Source: Cryptomeria japonica (Eukaryota > Streptophyta > Pinopsida > Cupressales > Cupressaceae). Taken from it: 64,000 bases of DNA. The notes below the pieces were generated by a model, which was not told the DNA's origin, made no database searches, and saw only the letters and a list, made by a program, of their open reading frames with translations. The DNA is taken from NCBI RefSeq assembly GCF_030272615.1, contig NC_081406.1, forward strand, positions 243,463,218 through 243,527,217, written 5' to 3'. A program made the position numbers and the translations under genes. Of this stretch, positions 12,026-24,720 are shown piece by piece. Each line of letters starts with the position of its first letter. Position 1 is the first letter of the stretch.

Positions 12026-13045
12026 TCACACCTTCATCAGTGGCATAATAACACCTCTTCTAATATCTGAACTTTGGTTAGACTTATAGGGCTCATCTTT
12101 CTTTTCATGCTTCTCATATCTTTCACACTTATCAGATCTATCATGCCTTTCAAATTTATTATGCTTATCATATCTAGACATTCTCTCAGGACACCAAGAA
12201 GAAAAATGTCCTATCTTATTACAAGAGAAACATTTCAAAGGAAACTTTCCATCATACTTACTAGCTCCCTTAGGAAATCTTCGAGCAATAAGGGCTTCAA
12301 TCTCATCCAGTTCTCTTTCTTTCTCTTCCATCTCTCTCTTTTATCTTTCATATCTGGATACCCAACATGAAATTTCTCTCGGATCATACTCATGCTTCTT
12401 GGATATAGAAGCTTTGAATGCGGTCTCAGATTTTCCATGTGATTCTCCAAATTCACTCAACTCAAATGCAACAAGCTTACCAACCAACATGTCTCTTGTC
12501 ACTATAGTCACACTTTGGATCTCATCAATAATAGCTACTTTATGTTTGTAAGTAGAGGGCAATGATCTCAACACTTAAGCAACAATATTATCTTCTTCAA
12601 CTGTTCCACCGACATATCTGATGTTCATAACAAGTTCATTCACCTTAGCCATAAAGGATGTTATGTTTTCATCTTCTCTCATCTTCAATGCCTCATACTT
12701 CCCTTTCAAACTCTGCAACTTAGCTACTTTGACTTGAGCATCTCCTTCATACAAGGTCTCTAAATTCTTCCAGATCTCATGTGCAATCTTCAAACCCATC
12801 ACATTTGTCATCTCTGAATTAGTCAAGGCACTAAAAAATGCTTCCTTAGCTCTTACGTTATGCTCAACATCCTTGATCTCACCAGCAATAACTGGTCCAT
12901 TCTAAGGAACATTGTAGACATTCTTTATAATCTTCCAATACTCATCTCCAAGACACTTCAAGTGAACTTTGATCCGATCCTTCCATACAGTATAATTGCT
13001 TCCATAAAATCTAGGACTCTCCTTCTTGAACACATAAGTTGCCAT
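12026..13045 (-). pseudogene. Copia 1 gag with CCHC zinc knuckle
   Basis: The start is taken as ATG 13045-13043, the first Met downstream of the primer site; the frame begins MATYVFKKESPRF. The same frame runs to 12026 with in-frame stops (TAG near 12904, TAA 12577-12575, TAA near 12341). The middle (12575-12826) matches the UBN2-type gag segment (LETLYEGDAQVKVAKLQSLK). 12026-12331 carries an intact knuckle, CFSCNKIGHFSSWC, that binds genomic RNA. A frameshift near 12050 disconnects gag from protease. Gag forms the virus-like particle. Confidence 0.88.
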
Positions 13046-13086
13046 CCCAGATCTCCTCAAGCAGTCAAGCTTCTTTCAGAGGATCT

Positions 13087-13101
13087 AGCTCTGATACCGA
13101 T
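13087..13101 (-). other. Primer-binding site of copia 1
   Basis: On the minus strand, just inside the 5' LTR, the sequence reads CGGTATCAGAGCTAG. It matches the initiator-Met tRNA primer site TGGTATCAGAGC with one change at its first base. Copia 2 keeps the perfect version. Confidence 0.85.
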
Positions 13102-14429
13102 TGTTAGCAACAACAATGAAGGAAAACTAAGAGGGGGGTGAATTAGTTTTCACCGGGTTAAACTATTTAAGCACAATCTCAGATTTCAACCAACTACAAC
13201 AAGAATAAAGATAAAGACAATAACAACAACACACATAACACCAAAATTTTGACATGGAAATCCTGATTAAGGAAAAAACATGCTGAGAACCTACCCACAA
13301 TAAGATGATACTCTACAGTAGTATGTGTAAACAATACAATGGGGAATGCACATTCACTCAGGCACACTTCCTAGAGCTCACTGCTCAAAATACAATGACC
13401 TTGAAGGTTCCAACCCTCAGGGAAGGTTCACTACCTTACAATAATATTCAAACTACAATCCGGATTACATGAACTACAAAGATAGCATCTGCTAATGCTT
13501 GATGATAGTTCCAGTTAAGCTCATGTGTCTACCCTACAATAATTTATGCTTAATACACCATACCGAAGGATAAATTTGCTTATGCGCACATACACCACTT
13601 TGATAATGAAGACACCACATCGAAACCAAAATTACATGAATATAACACCTATTTATATAGATCATCAACCTTGACTGCAAGGTCAGCCAAACCCTCAACC
13701 CTCAATTACAAAATTACATCAAACAATACATAAATCAAGCACTGGACTAATACAATGCCATAGACGACATAGCATGGACCTAAATCGAATCTCCAAACAT
13801 GCATCACCATCATAAATCTCGCTAAGATCAATCTTAACACACTACACAATCAGAAATACCGCATAACATGAAGAATATCACCAAATCAACAAAATCACCA
13901 AAAATGCGCACAAGGATCAATGCTACCAACAAAAAAAATAGGACACGATCAGGAAACACCAACAAGAACATTAGAATTATCTGCAATAGCTGCACCAACA
14001 CCACTTATTCAAATCTTCATTGATCAACATGCTAACACTCAAGAACACTTAACAACAACAATTCAAACTAGAAAGATAACTTGCAGAGCAACAAATCATG
14101 AACCATCTGAAATGTAGATACACATGAACATCCAAAACACTGTCCTAAATCCGCAACCAAAGATATGATCATACCGGAGCACAATGGATCAAATATCAGA
14201 CTATGACAATCACAGAACACAAGAAAAATATTCATACCAAAATCCATAACTCAACCAAATCACCACATTGCATCATGGAAACAATAAGGAATGAGGTGTT
14301 TCTAGTTGATTCAACATCCCAAATAGATAAACCAACCAAATCAACTCAATGAAATCATTGGAACAACAAACAAAAGAATATGTTGACATCAATGACAACA
14401 ACATATCCTAGTAGCAACAACATCCAACA
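13102..14429 (-). repeat. 5' LTR of copia 1
   Basis: A 1,328-bp LTR. In plus-strand reading it begins TGTTAGCAAC and ends TCCAACA, so on the element strand it runs TGTTGGA...TAACA with the standard TG...CA ends. It contains the promoter region, but no box is clear enough to assign. It is flanked by the TGGTG duplication. Confidence 0.9.
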
Positions 14430-14434
14430 TGGTG
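14430..14434. other. Right target-site duplication of copia 1 (TGGTG)
   Basis: Exact match to 7114-7118. Confidence 0.85.
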
Positions 14435-17400
14435 CTCATGTGATATTTTGTGATCCTTGCCTCTGATAGTATCCTCTGCTATTTTTATTTGCTCTTGTCC
14501 TCTATATGGTTGTCACTGTTCTTCTTTTAGCTTGCAAACTGGTGTAGGGGAACTTAGCAATTTTGTTGAGTTTGTTTCCAGGATGTTGGAATCCTGATCT
14601 TAGCTTTGTAATAAGGCCAAGGGGATATTGAGTGTGTGCTCAAATGATTGTAAGGGCCCTAAGAGTCTTTGTTTGGCCAATGTTGGCATGTGAGCTCTTA
14701 AGGGTGCCAAGTAGAGAACTTGCTAGGATAAGTTTTTTTTTTTTGGTTAATGTAGGTTGGTTGGTGTTGTTTTGAGGTTGTTGAGGTCATATGAGTCATT
14801 TGGAAGTGACCAAGCTTTGGGTTGAGCAAAGTTGCTCACCAATGCAACAAATTGCAAAAGTTGCAAAAGTTGCTCATAGCAACTTTGCAACATTTTCATA
14901 CACCAATGACTAGTTGGTTGTCACAATTGGTTGTGAGCATGTGTAACTACTCCAAGCCTAGTATAAGGCTTGGAAAGGCTGATGAGAATTGATTGTTGAA
15001 GATCTGAAGCAAACAAACAAGTTTGGTTTCTCCATTTGGTGTGTTCTTCCAAGTTATTGCATGTTCTTTGCAAGTTTGTACGACCTGTACGGATTGACAC
15101 TTCCAAAATAGGAACATGAATTGTTAGAGTGGTTTCTTACCTTAATTTTTCTTTTATTTTGGAGTCTTGAAGTGTTGTGGTTTGTAAATAGTCTTCATTT
15201 TGTTGCAAGTGAGTACAAAAGCCCTAAGAACTAGAGTTTTGAGAGAAAAATGGCTCCAACCTAGCATTTCATGGTGGATATCCACTCTAAAACCTTGTGT
15301 AATGTTAGGTTTCAATATATTCTATGTTTTCTTTTTGGTTTTGAGATAGGGGAAGCTAAACCAAAGATTTACCACCATACCCTAGGCTTGGCACGTTGAG
15401 TTGGCAAGCATTAGGTAACATGGATAAAAGGCCCTAATTGGGTGAATCCGGTGGATGGTGGTGAAGAATGGTTGGATTGGAAATCCTCATGGAAGTACAG
15501 ACCCAAAATAACATCAATTCACTTAGGCAATAGGACTGGTGAAGGTGTTTGAGAAAATCGCTACTTTTTAGGCCTAGGAAGGGGCATTTAGGCCTAATTA
15601 GCCTTATAAGGGTTAGATATGTTACTGACAAAAACCACCTCTGGTTTTGAGATATTGTATGTAAAACCCAAAAGGGTGTCTAGAATGTCAAAGAGTTCAT
15701 AGGGTTGTTAAGTAATATTAGAAGATAATTGCAAAATACCCCGATTTCAGGGCTACTAGAATTAGGTCTCTTATTAGGCCTAAAAGTGTAGTTTGCTTGT
15801 GAAGCTTGGGATCAGTAAATACCAAAGTTCTTGAGGAAGGAGTAGGGTTGGGAACCCATACAAAATCATCCATCCTTCTGTGTGTAGTGTGGGGAATGAG
15901 GATATTGTGGTAGAGGGGTTGAACTCTCAGGTTGAGTGTGAAAGGGAGTTAGTAAACAAGGTCTCCTAAGAAAGAGAATGGAACTCACAAAAAAAAAGTG
16001 CTTATCCTAGTATAAGGACCTTGAGAAGGTCAGAGAGGGTAAGTCTTGTAGTCCCTTGGAGGGTGTGAGGTATAGAACCATTGGATGGTTCTAGTGTAGC
16101 TTGGAGGAGATACCTAAACAAGGTAGCACAAATAGGTGAGAGTCATCTTCCTCTACATCACAAACCTCTTTTATGTTGCATTCTTAGAGATCTATCATCT
16201 TGTATTGTCCTCTGTTAATATCATTTTCATTTGTCTCATAGACACATGTTCACTGTTGTGGTACCTTTCCTCTATTTTTGATAGTCCCTGTAACCTTCAA
16301 TAGACATTATTCCTTCATCTTTGTCATTACCATCTCTCAAAACCACTGTCTTCTATTTATTTGGTTTCTCACATTTAATAGGCTACAAATACCTATGAAG
16401 ACTTGGTTGATGCTTTGCAATAACACTCTTCACTTCATGATCACTATCATCAACCCCTTTCCCGTTTCAATTTTTGATCATTTTCCACTTGGAAAGGACT
16501 ATCCCATACATGATGATATTAGGGATTGTCCCCATGTTATTGCTTACCTTATTTTGGCTAGTAGCAGCTGCTCAACTTTTTGAGGAGCAATTTGTGGAGC
16601 AAGTGACCCCATAGAAAATAAAATTGCTGCTTATTTTTATGCAATCCTCTTAAATAATTTTTTGAAATGAAATTATTAGTAATATTCTTGCAGATAAAAT
16701 TTGTAGAGAAAATTGTAGGAAAATAAAAAGGAGAGGAAAAAAATATGGTAAAGCTACATGTGAATTTTTTCAATAAGTAGCCATTGCTTATTTCTAGCCC
16801 CCCTTTTTTTTTCAAATATTATTTTCAATTTTAAGTAGCTACCGCTCCACTAAAATAGGAGAAGATTCCAATTTATCCTTTTCTCCTAATTAAAATTTTA
16901 CATGGGAACACTCTGGTTGCTTAAATTTAGGCAGAAAATGTTCATAAGCAGCTACATGGGGACATTGGGTAACAATACCTTATTCTTTTCTCCATGATTA
17001 TCCATTTGGTATTTGAAATAATTCTCTTCAAGTGGTTGTTCTCTGTTCTCCTTCTAAGATTATCTCTCAAATTTTAAGATAAGATTGCACGTTCATTGTC
17101 ACTAAACTGCCTTCATCATTGCTACTATAAATAACTCTTGATCCTTCCATCATATCTTTGTTTCTCATGTGCCTTTGAAACATGAAATCACATACATTTA
17201 TCAATCAATTTATGGACTTAAAGGGTCCTTTGATTGTTCACTAAAATGTTTGATAATAAAACTCCATACTATTAGCAGTCAATGACAACGATCAAATTCC
17301 TTATAAAGGTTTTGACAAATGCAAACAAATAAAGGAAATAATGACAAAAAAAGAATGTAAATGACAGTTTGAGGGCATATCAATGAGATCACTTCACAAC

Positions 17401-20009
17401 ATCAAGGTTTAGAACAAACAATGATGGACCTAGGACAACCACAATATTGTTTTGTGTACTTAACAATTTGACAGTGAGTTTTAAGCACTATGGTGATCTT
17501 TTCACAATTTTTTATTTGATTTGATGTTGATCTCTTATACTCTTTCATGAAGAGGACTGCCAAACTTTCTTCCACATCATAATCCTCCTTGATTAGCATT
17601 AGACCTTGTGGTCTACCTTATGTCTTTGAATTTTCATATTACTTTTACTATGGTAACCTTTCCATGTCTATTTGGTGGGACTGTGTTTTACACTTGGACT
17701 GCATTATGCTTCTTGATTCATGCAAGCTTGTTCACCTTTCATACTTCTAATAGGCTCTATCCATTAGAAAACCCTTGGATTATCACATTTGCTTTAGGTA
17801 TTGTCTTTTTTGTTCTATTGTAGTCACAAATTTATATTTGACTTGTCATAACTAACTGTCCTATGCTTGAAAGGACATGCTTTGTTATGCTGCATTCATT
17901 GGATGTCTTGTGAGACCATGCCTTGATCTGCTTTTTTATCAAGCTTATTTTATTGAATACTCTAAGTTGTCCTAATTGAGGACTATTATCTTTTCTTCTT
18001 TCTTAAAATACTCATTGTACCTTAAATCTTTTCATTTCACCTTAAAAGCTAGAATCTTCAAGCTGTCCTTTCTTGACAGTATTGTCCCTTTATGAAACTT
18101 TGATAGTCTATTATATTTGCTACAAAATTCTTTGTATCATTAAGGTCTTATCCTACCCGTGATCATGCTTTGTCTTTCATGAACTACTACCATCAAGCTA
18201 TTGTCTGTTATTCAAATTGACATGAATATTATAAGCCCTTCTAGACTGCATTCTTCTCTTCAATCTCTATGCCAATTTCCATGCATACACTTATTATTGA
18301 CTTTTCAATCTTTGTAGCCCACCAATATGTCTGTCTTCTTATCGTGACTAAATCTTCATGTGTATTGTCCTATGCCTGACCTAGGACTATAAAAGTTTGA
18401 TTGTCATAGCACTACGAAAAGAGAGACTGTCATATGTTTAAGTCTGAATCCCGTCTAATATCATTGTCATTGGAGTTTGGCACCTTATGTCCTTTGAATC
18501 AAGTCTCTTGGCCCTGTGTATGTCCACAATTCATTGATTCTTGATCTTGTTTTTCCCTTTGAGTTCTATCCTTCACTATGAAGGGATTTTAACTATATTG
18601 TCCAAAGACTTTTATCTCTAATCCTAACAACTGCGCAAGGTGATTATCATCTTTCTTGATATGACTATCATTGTTCCTTCCCTCATAAAAATGCACTATA
18701 TTTATACTATAGTAGACCTCTCAACTCTGCAATCTATCTTCTATACTTTGCATTTTCATGTCTCAAGAACATGAATCTGCCATGCAACTTGTTGATATGT
18801 ATTGATAGTCATAACTTGAAATTGTCTTGCCCTGCCTTATGAGGTTGTCTATGAAGTTTCATAGATAAGGACTTATAATGATACATTGATATCTTTACCA
18901 TGAACCATACAACCCTTAAAAATGAATATGTGACTACCTTGAAGACTATTTGCCTCATCATTCTGGTTATAAATAAAACTTAGTATCTATCATGATAGTG
19001 AAATAAAACTTGATCATTTGAACAACACATACACTTGGACAATCAAAATCAATGAAATCATTCATTTTCACAGATTAGGGATTAGTTTGCACTTGTATTG
19101 CCTACCTTTCAGCATGGAAATTAGTTGAAACTCTTTTTGCTTGCTCCTTAACTATTGTGTGAAGCTTTGAAATTTCTCTTCTCACACATGGATCCTCACA
19201 TGAATCTAAAAAATGCCTCTTGAAGACTCCATGGTGGTGTGACATGGTGAAGAAACATTTTCATGGATTCTTTTACATATTCTTTTCTGCAACTTAGCCC
19301 ATAGAACCTTTGATTCCACGTAAGGAACAAAACATAACAAAAATGCTTACAAGGCCCAAGAGAAAACCTTAATGCAAGAGGATTAAAATTTAAACTCTCA
19401 CTCCCTCCATGGATTGTACATGGTATTGTTGGAATTCATTCAAGTTTTTTTTTGGAAATGATCAAAATTGGTCTAAAAAAAAGCTCATGTGCCTTTCAAA
19501 AACTATAATCATAAAAGATGAAGGGTATTTGATATGAATTTTACCCCTTTTAATCCCTTAGAACCCCTCCAAATTTCTCAATATCCTAGGACACTATGTA
19601 AGGCTATTTTGATGTGAAGGGTGGAAAATAGGCAACATGCACCATACAATCATTAGAGTAATCTTGGTGACATATATACTCTCATTTTCTTACTAGACCA
19701 TAGCATCAAAGAACCTTTGGAGTAATCTCAATGATCTAATGAATAATTTGGGTTTCTTTTTTATGAAGATAACTGACCTAAGTTGGCCAACAAACATAAC
19801 AAGTCCATCTATTGAGACTCTTGCAATACCTATAAGTGTCTTATTTAGTTATTTTGGAGATAAGTTGTATGGAGAATATAAAATAAGAATGGAGAAAGAT
19901 TGTGCTTTTATAGAAGTGGAAGCTTAATATCAACCAACCTAACAATACTCTTGTGAATCAAACTTTTGTAGGAATTTCATAATGAGGTTATTATATTAAA
20001 TGAAAAATA
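14435..20009. other. 5.6 kb without a recognisable gene
   Basis: No conserved domain was seen on either strand; the longest frames are about 100 codons. 14435-16190 is mixed, with short self-similar words (for example GTTGCAAAAGTTGC near 14855). 16190-19130 is pyrimidine-rich on the plus strand with many CATTGTC/CCTTTGA words, resembling 6430-7080. 16560-16990 has GTAGCAGCTGCTC near 16560 and GCAGCTACATGGGG near 16947 in loosely inverted arrangement, too weak to call a MITE. Probably old, decayed repeats. Confidence 0.5.
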
Positions 20010-20967
20010 ATTCTGCAACACCAAACTCTACTCAATCTCAATGATGACAGTTCCAGTTAAGCACAATTATCTTCTCTGCAAAACCAAACTCTACTCAATC
20101 TCAATGTCGAAGGATGAATCACTTGATCGTACATACAAAACTCTCTGATAATGCAGACACAACCTTGACACCAAATTTAAATGACAATATCACCTATTTA
20201 TACAATTCATCAACCTTGACAACAAGGTCAACTAAACCCTCAACTCATAATTACAAAATTACATCACATGATACAAAGATCGACCAGTGGACCAATATAA
20301 TGATATACATGATATAACATGGACCTAAATCAAATGCCTAAACATGAAACACCACTAGAAATCACACCAAGATAAACCGCAACACACTACACAACCAGGA
20401 AAACAACATAACATGAATAACATCACTGGTTCAACAAAGTCATGAAAAACTCTCACAACAATCAATGCAGATCATTAAAACAAATAGGACATAATTAGGA
20501 ATCACCAGCAAGCATTTTAGAATCATCAGCAACAACTGCACCAACATCACTTATCAAATCTTCATCGATCAACATCTAAACCTCAAGAACACCCAAACAA
20601 CAACAACTAACACAAAGAAAGATAACTTGTGGAGCACCAAATCAAAAACCATTTGAAATGAAGATACACAAGACCATCCCAAACAATCTCCCGAGATCTT
20701 AGCTCAGGATTTGATGACACCGGAATATACCAGAGGAAATACTTAACTTTGCGAAGCACTGATAAAAAAACAAACTGAAAAACCGAATCATATGATATGA
20801 TCAATTAAGCTTCTTGGCTCACCAATAAAAGTATAGAAGAATATAATGATACTAAAGATACTCCATAAACAAAACCATAATCCCAATAAACCAATTTTCA
20901 ATCATTGGAGCAGGAATATGTTGACATCAATGACAACAACATATCCTAGCAGCAACAATGTCCAACA
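20010..20967 (-). repeat. Truncated 3' LTR of copia 2 with a local duplication
   Basis: It matches 25945-26761 but lacks the equivalent of 25536-25945. At the broken edge, CAACACCAAACTCTACTCAA-type sequence occurs twice (about 20011-20041 and 20076-20107), a duplication of roughly 66 bp. The inner end is intact (TCCAACA at 20961-20967), followed by the polypurine tract. Confidence 0.82.
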
Positions 20968-20980
20968 ATCTCCCCCTTTG
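20968..20980 (-). other. Polypurine tract of copia 2
   Basis: Minus-strand AAAGGGGGAGAT directly abuts the 3' LTR. Confidence 0.8.
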
Positions 20981-21279
20981 GCATTGATGGCAACATATGA
21001 ATGTAAAAAAAAATCAATGCAAAGAAAAAAATTAACTCCAACAAACTCCCCCTAAGATCAAGCAGAGAAAACAGTTTTTCACATGCTTCTTTCCCCCTTT
21101 GACAACAATGCCAAAGATCTCACACCAAAAAAAAAAACTCTCGCTTAAATAAACAAATCATGAATCTCTCCCACTAAAACACACAATCAGACTACTCCAC
21201 CAAAGGAGCAACACCAACCATCAATCTGAGTAAAGAGATAAGACTATGAAGTCCACTAGATTGATGCAACTCAATGCAT

Positions 21280-21897
21280 CTAGCTCTCATCAGGAGGGGT
21301 GTATACCCCTAACTTGTATCTCAAGTAAACAAATGTATCTGCAGGCAAAGGTTTAGTGAAAATATCAACAATATGTTCCTTTGTAGATACATAATCCAAC
21401 TTCACTTCCTCTTCACTAACTATTTATCTTAAGTAATGATATTTGATTGACACATGTTTAGTCTTTGAATGTTGCACTAGATTCTTTGACATGTTAATAG
21501 CACTGGAATTATCATAGTATATGACAATAGGCTCATCATAGATAACTCTGATATCCTTCAACATTTGATTCATCCAAACCACCTAAGTGCAACTACTGAC
21601 AACAACAATGTACTCAGCTTTAGCAGTAGATAAGGATACTGAATTCTGTTTCTTACGAGCCCATGAAACCAATTTCTTACCTAAAAATAAAGCACCATCG
21701 GATGTAATTTTCTGGTCATCAACATCACCAGCCCAATCTACATCAGTGTAAGCACATAACATGAAATCATCATTCCTCGGATACCACAAACCATAATCCA
21801 TAGTTCCCTTCAAGTATCTGAATATTCTCTTAACAATAGTGACATGACTCTCTTTTGGACCAGCTTGATATCTAGCAACCATGCACACACCATGCAT
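21280..21897 (-). pseudogene. Copia 2 RNase H region
   Basis: 21583-21897 encodes RIFRYLKGTMDYGLWYP, AYTDVDWAGDVDDQKITSDG, SWARKKQ and STAKAEYI, the typical copia RNase H with its catalytic acids visible. After a break at 21570-21583 the remaining C-terminus is readable (HSKTKHVSIKYHYLR, TKPLPADTF) up to TAG 21282-21280. It aligns with copia 1 at 8836-9453 and is better preserved. Confidence 0.87.
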
Positions 21898-21912
21898 AAT
21901 GTCCGACCTAGT

Positions 21913-22715
21913 CTAAGTAAGATATGGTAGTCCACCAACTATAGATCTATACAAACTCTTATTAGCTTTTGGAGAATCATCATTTTTAGATAATTTGCAA
22001 CCAGTCACCATAGGAGTTCCAACCGGTTTGGAGTCATCAAATCCAAACTTCTTCAACAATTCCTTCACATATTTAGTCTGAGATATAAAGATACCTTTTC
22101 TAGTATGTGAAATCTGCAAACCTAAGAAAACATTCATCTCACCTATCATAGACATCTCAAATTCCTTCTACATATGATCGACAAACTTCATGTTCGTGTC
22201 AACATCACCTCCAAAGATAATATTATCACAAAGACTTCAACAATCAAGATGTTATCATTCTCAATCTTAAAGTACAAGTTACTATCAACAGTCCCTTTAT
22301 TAAATCCCAATTTTAACAAATATTTATCCAATTTAGCATACCAATCCCTAGGGGCTTATTTCAATCCATAAAGATCTTTCTTCAGTTTACATACCATTTC
22401 ACCATCATTTGATAATGAAAATCCATCAAGTTGCTCTATATAGACTTCTTCCTCAAGATCACCATTCAAAAGGGCAAATTTGACATCCATTTGATATACC
22501 TTGAAATCTTTATAAGCAACATATGCAAGCAACAATCTAACAACTTCAAGTCTTCCCACCGGAGCAAAAGTCTCCTCATACTCAATTCCTTCTTTCTGTG
22601 AATATCCTTTGCATACTAGTCTTTCTTTATTTTTGACAACTTCACCAACTTTATTCATTTTATTCTCGATTACCCATTTAGTACCAATCACATTCTTATC
22701 TTTAGATCTAGGCAC
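21913..22715 (-). pseudogene. Copia 2 reverse transcriptase region, catalytic box deleted
   Basis: 22356-22715 holds the RT N-terminal half ([50 protein letters not shown]). 21913-22155 holds the C-terminal half (EMNVFLGLQI). Between them, at about 22216-22232, the sequence that should encode the YVDD box has lost a few bases, so no frame gives two adjacent aspartates and the frame shifts. RT activity is impossible in this copy. Confidence 0.87.
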
Positions 22716-22751
22716 AAGCTCCCATGTGTTATTCTTCTCAATCTGATCTAA

Positions 22752-23012
22752 TTATTCTTCCATAGCTCTCATCCAATTTTCATCGTTACAAGCTTTAGCA
22801 AAATCTTTAGGTTCAACTTTAGAAATCAAACATACCTCTTCAACAACTAACCTTCTTCTAGTCATCACACCTTTAATTTTATCACCAATAATTTGATTTT
22901 TTGAATGATTCAATCTTACATACCTCAGATTCTTTTGATTATTCTGATTTTTAGGTTCTTGCACTTCTCCACCGGCAACAACAACAACATCCGGGTTAAT
23001 AGTTTCTACCAA
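22752..23012 (-). pseudogene. Copia 2 integrase-RT linker and RT start
   Basis: Minus-strand frame with a low-complexity, acidic/Asn-rich linker followed by MTRRRLVVEEVCLIS and the start of RT (ACNDENWMRAMEE). It matches copia 1 at 10340-10640. A stop separates it from the RT part at 22716-22751. Confidence 0.75.
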
Positions 23013-23090
23013 AATATTCTACTTTGATTTTTCAGTCTGAATAGGGTTCAAAACAATGTGCTGACCATCATCATATCCGCAAGCTCTGAT

Positions 23091-23783
23091 TTATTTTCCA
23101 AGGTTCTCATCTACCTTCACATTTGTACTTTCCACTATCTTTCTTAGTATCTTATTGTAGCACCAATAGGCTTTTCTCTTTGTAGAATAACACAAGAAAA
23201 TTCCTTCATCACTTCTTGCATCAAACTTCCCTATGTCCTCATCTCTCTTGATATAACATTTGCTACCAAATACTCTGAAGTATCTCATAGTAGGAACATG
23301 ACCAAACCATAACTTATAAGGAGTCTTACTAGTATTACCTTTAATACGAACTTGGTTGAATGTGTAAACAATAGTGATAATAGCTTCTCTCCAATATATC
23401 TTCAGAACATTTCCTTCAATGAACATAGTTCCGACAACACCCAAAACAATCCCGTTCTTTCTTTCAACCACTCCATTTTGCTGAGGGGTTCTAGGAGTAG
23501 ATAATTGTCTTCTAATCCCATGCTTCTCACAAAATGAATTAAACTCACTAGAACAAAATTCTCCACCTCTGTCAGATCTCAGACATTTCAACTTCATTCT
23601 TGACTCAGTCTCAAACTTTGCTTTGAATGTCTTGAAATTTTCTAATGCTTCATATTTTTCTTTCAAAAATATAACCCACATCATCCTGGAATAATCATCA
23701 ATTAGTAGCATAAAATATCTATCTCCCTGTACACTTCTAACATTTTTAGGTCCACATAGGTCAATATGCACAAGATCTAGCAA
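23091..23783 (-). pseudogene. Copia 2 integrase core, 230 codons still open
   Basis: The longest open piece of this element. It contains LVHIDLCGP, LIDDYSRMMWVIFLKEK, LRSDRGGEF and QNGVVERKNG, giving the D, D and E catalytic residues with Asp-Glu spacing of 35, then VFGSKCYIKRDEDIGKFDA and YSTKRKAYWCYN of the C-terminal region. The zinc-binding part lies in the overlapping frame at 23777-24121, so a frameshift at about 23780 separates them. Many substitutions are expected to impair it. Confidence 0.88.
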
Positions 23784-24121
23784 TCCATCAGATGTATATT
23801 GTTGCTCTTGAAAGAAATTCTCGTTTGCTTACCCAATTGACACTCCTTACATACCGAATTAATATGCTTTACAATCTTAGGGAGATCTCTAACAACTTGA
23901 ATGGAACCGATCTTAATCATTGAATCAAAATCAACATGCCACATTCTCCTATGCCATAACCAACTTTCATCAATCTGAGCAATCAAACAAATTTTCTCAC
24001 CAACATTCAAATGAAAAATATTACCTTCAGTCTTAGTTCCAGATGCAATATCAATATCAGAGGCATTTAGGATCTTACATTTACCATTCTTGAATTGCAA
24101 ATCATAATCTTTATCAACCAT
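23777..24121 (-). pseudogene. Copia 2 GAG-pre-integrase segment
   Basis: Encodes YDLQFKNGKCKI, SWLWHRRMWHVDFDSM and CKECQLGKQTRISF, the zinc-binding module before copia integrase. It overlaps the integrase core in another frame by 7 bases, which marks a single-base indel rather than a real gene boundary. Confidence 0.85.
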
Positions 24122-24163
24122 CTATCCAACACTCAAAAGATTATGCTTCAAACCTTCAACATA

Positions 24164-24676
24164 CTAGACATCATCAGTATTATGCTTACCATCAAAGGAA
24201 ATAGAACCTCTACCACGGATCACACATGATTTTTCATCTCTGAATCTCACTATTCCACCATCATACCTTTCCATACTCACAAATTTTCTTTTATCACCGG
24301 TCATATGATGTGAACAACGACTGTCAATCACCCATTCATCTCTTACTTCAACTTTAGCAGCTAAAGCTTTCTCCCCAATAGTGCAGCTAGTGGGAACAAT
24401 AGGTACCGATCCATTTTCTTTAATGGCAAGAAACACAACTTCATCTCCTTCTGATTCTTCATCTATAACACCTTCATCAACAACATAATGGCAGTTCTTG
24501 TAATTCCTATACTTCCAACTAGACTTGTAAGACGTATCATACTTCTCATGCTTCTCATATCTATCATTTATGTCATGCTTATCGTATTTATCATGCCTAT
24601 CATACTTAGCCATTCTCTCTGGGCATCTAGAAGAAAAATGTCCTACCTTATTGCAAGAGAAATATTTCAAGGGCAA
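24164..24676 (-). pseudogene. Copia 2 gag C-terminus and protease, both active sites altered
   Basis: The knuckle reads YFSCNKVGHFSSRC: the first zinc-binding Cys is Tyr, while copia 1 keeps Cys. A charged Lys/Asp/Tyr/His-rich repeat (HDKYDKHD...) follows. The protease segment reads WVIDSRCSHHMTGDK, where the Gly of the Asp-Ser-Gly triad is Arg. Both changes fit G-to-A transitions. Frames on both sides are shifted. Confidence 0.85.
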
Positions 24677-24720
24677 TTTTCCATCATACTTACCAGCTCC
24701 TTTAGGAAATCTCTAGGCAA

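Larger units (their letters stand above)
7119..14429 (-). mobile_element. Ty1/copia LTR retrotransposon (copia 1), complete but degenerate
   Basis: A 7.3-kb minus-strand element with LTRs at 7119-8470 and 13102-14429, flanked by perfect 5-bp TGGTG duplications. The internal order on the minus strand is primer site, gag with CCHC knuckle, protease, GAG-pre-integrase, integrase, RT, RNase H, polypurine tract. Integrase before RT defines the copia superfamily. The coding region spans about 13045 to 8836 (about 1,400 codons) and is broken by many stops and frameshifts, so the copy is not autonomous. The LTRs differ at many positions, including a poly(G) expansion at 7143-7156, so the insertion is not recent. 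A sister copy lies at 20010-26761. Confidence 0.92.

Noticed and set aside
16560-16990. MITE bounded by GCAGCT-containing ends
   Set aside because: Inverted similarity is short and imperfect and no target duplication was found.
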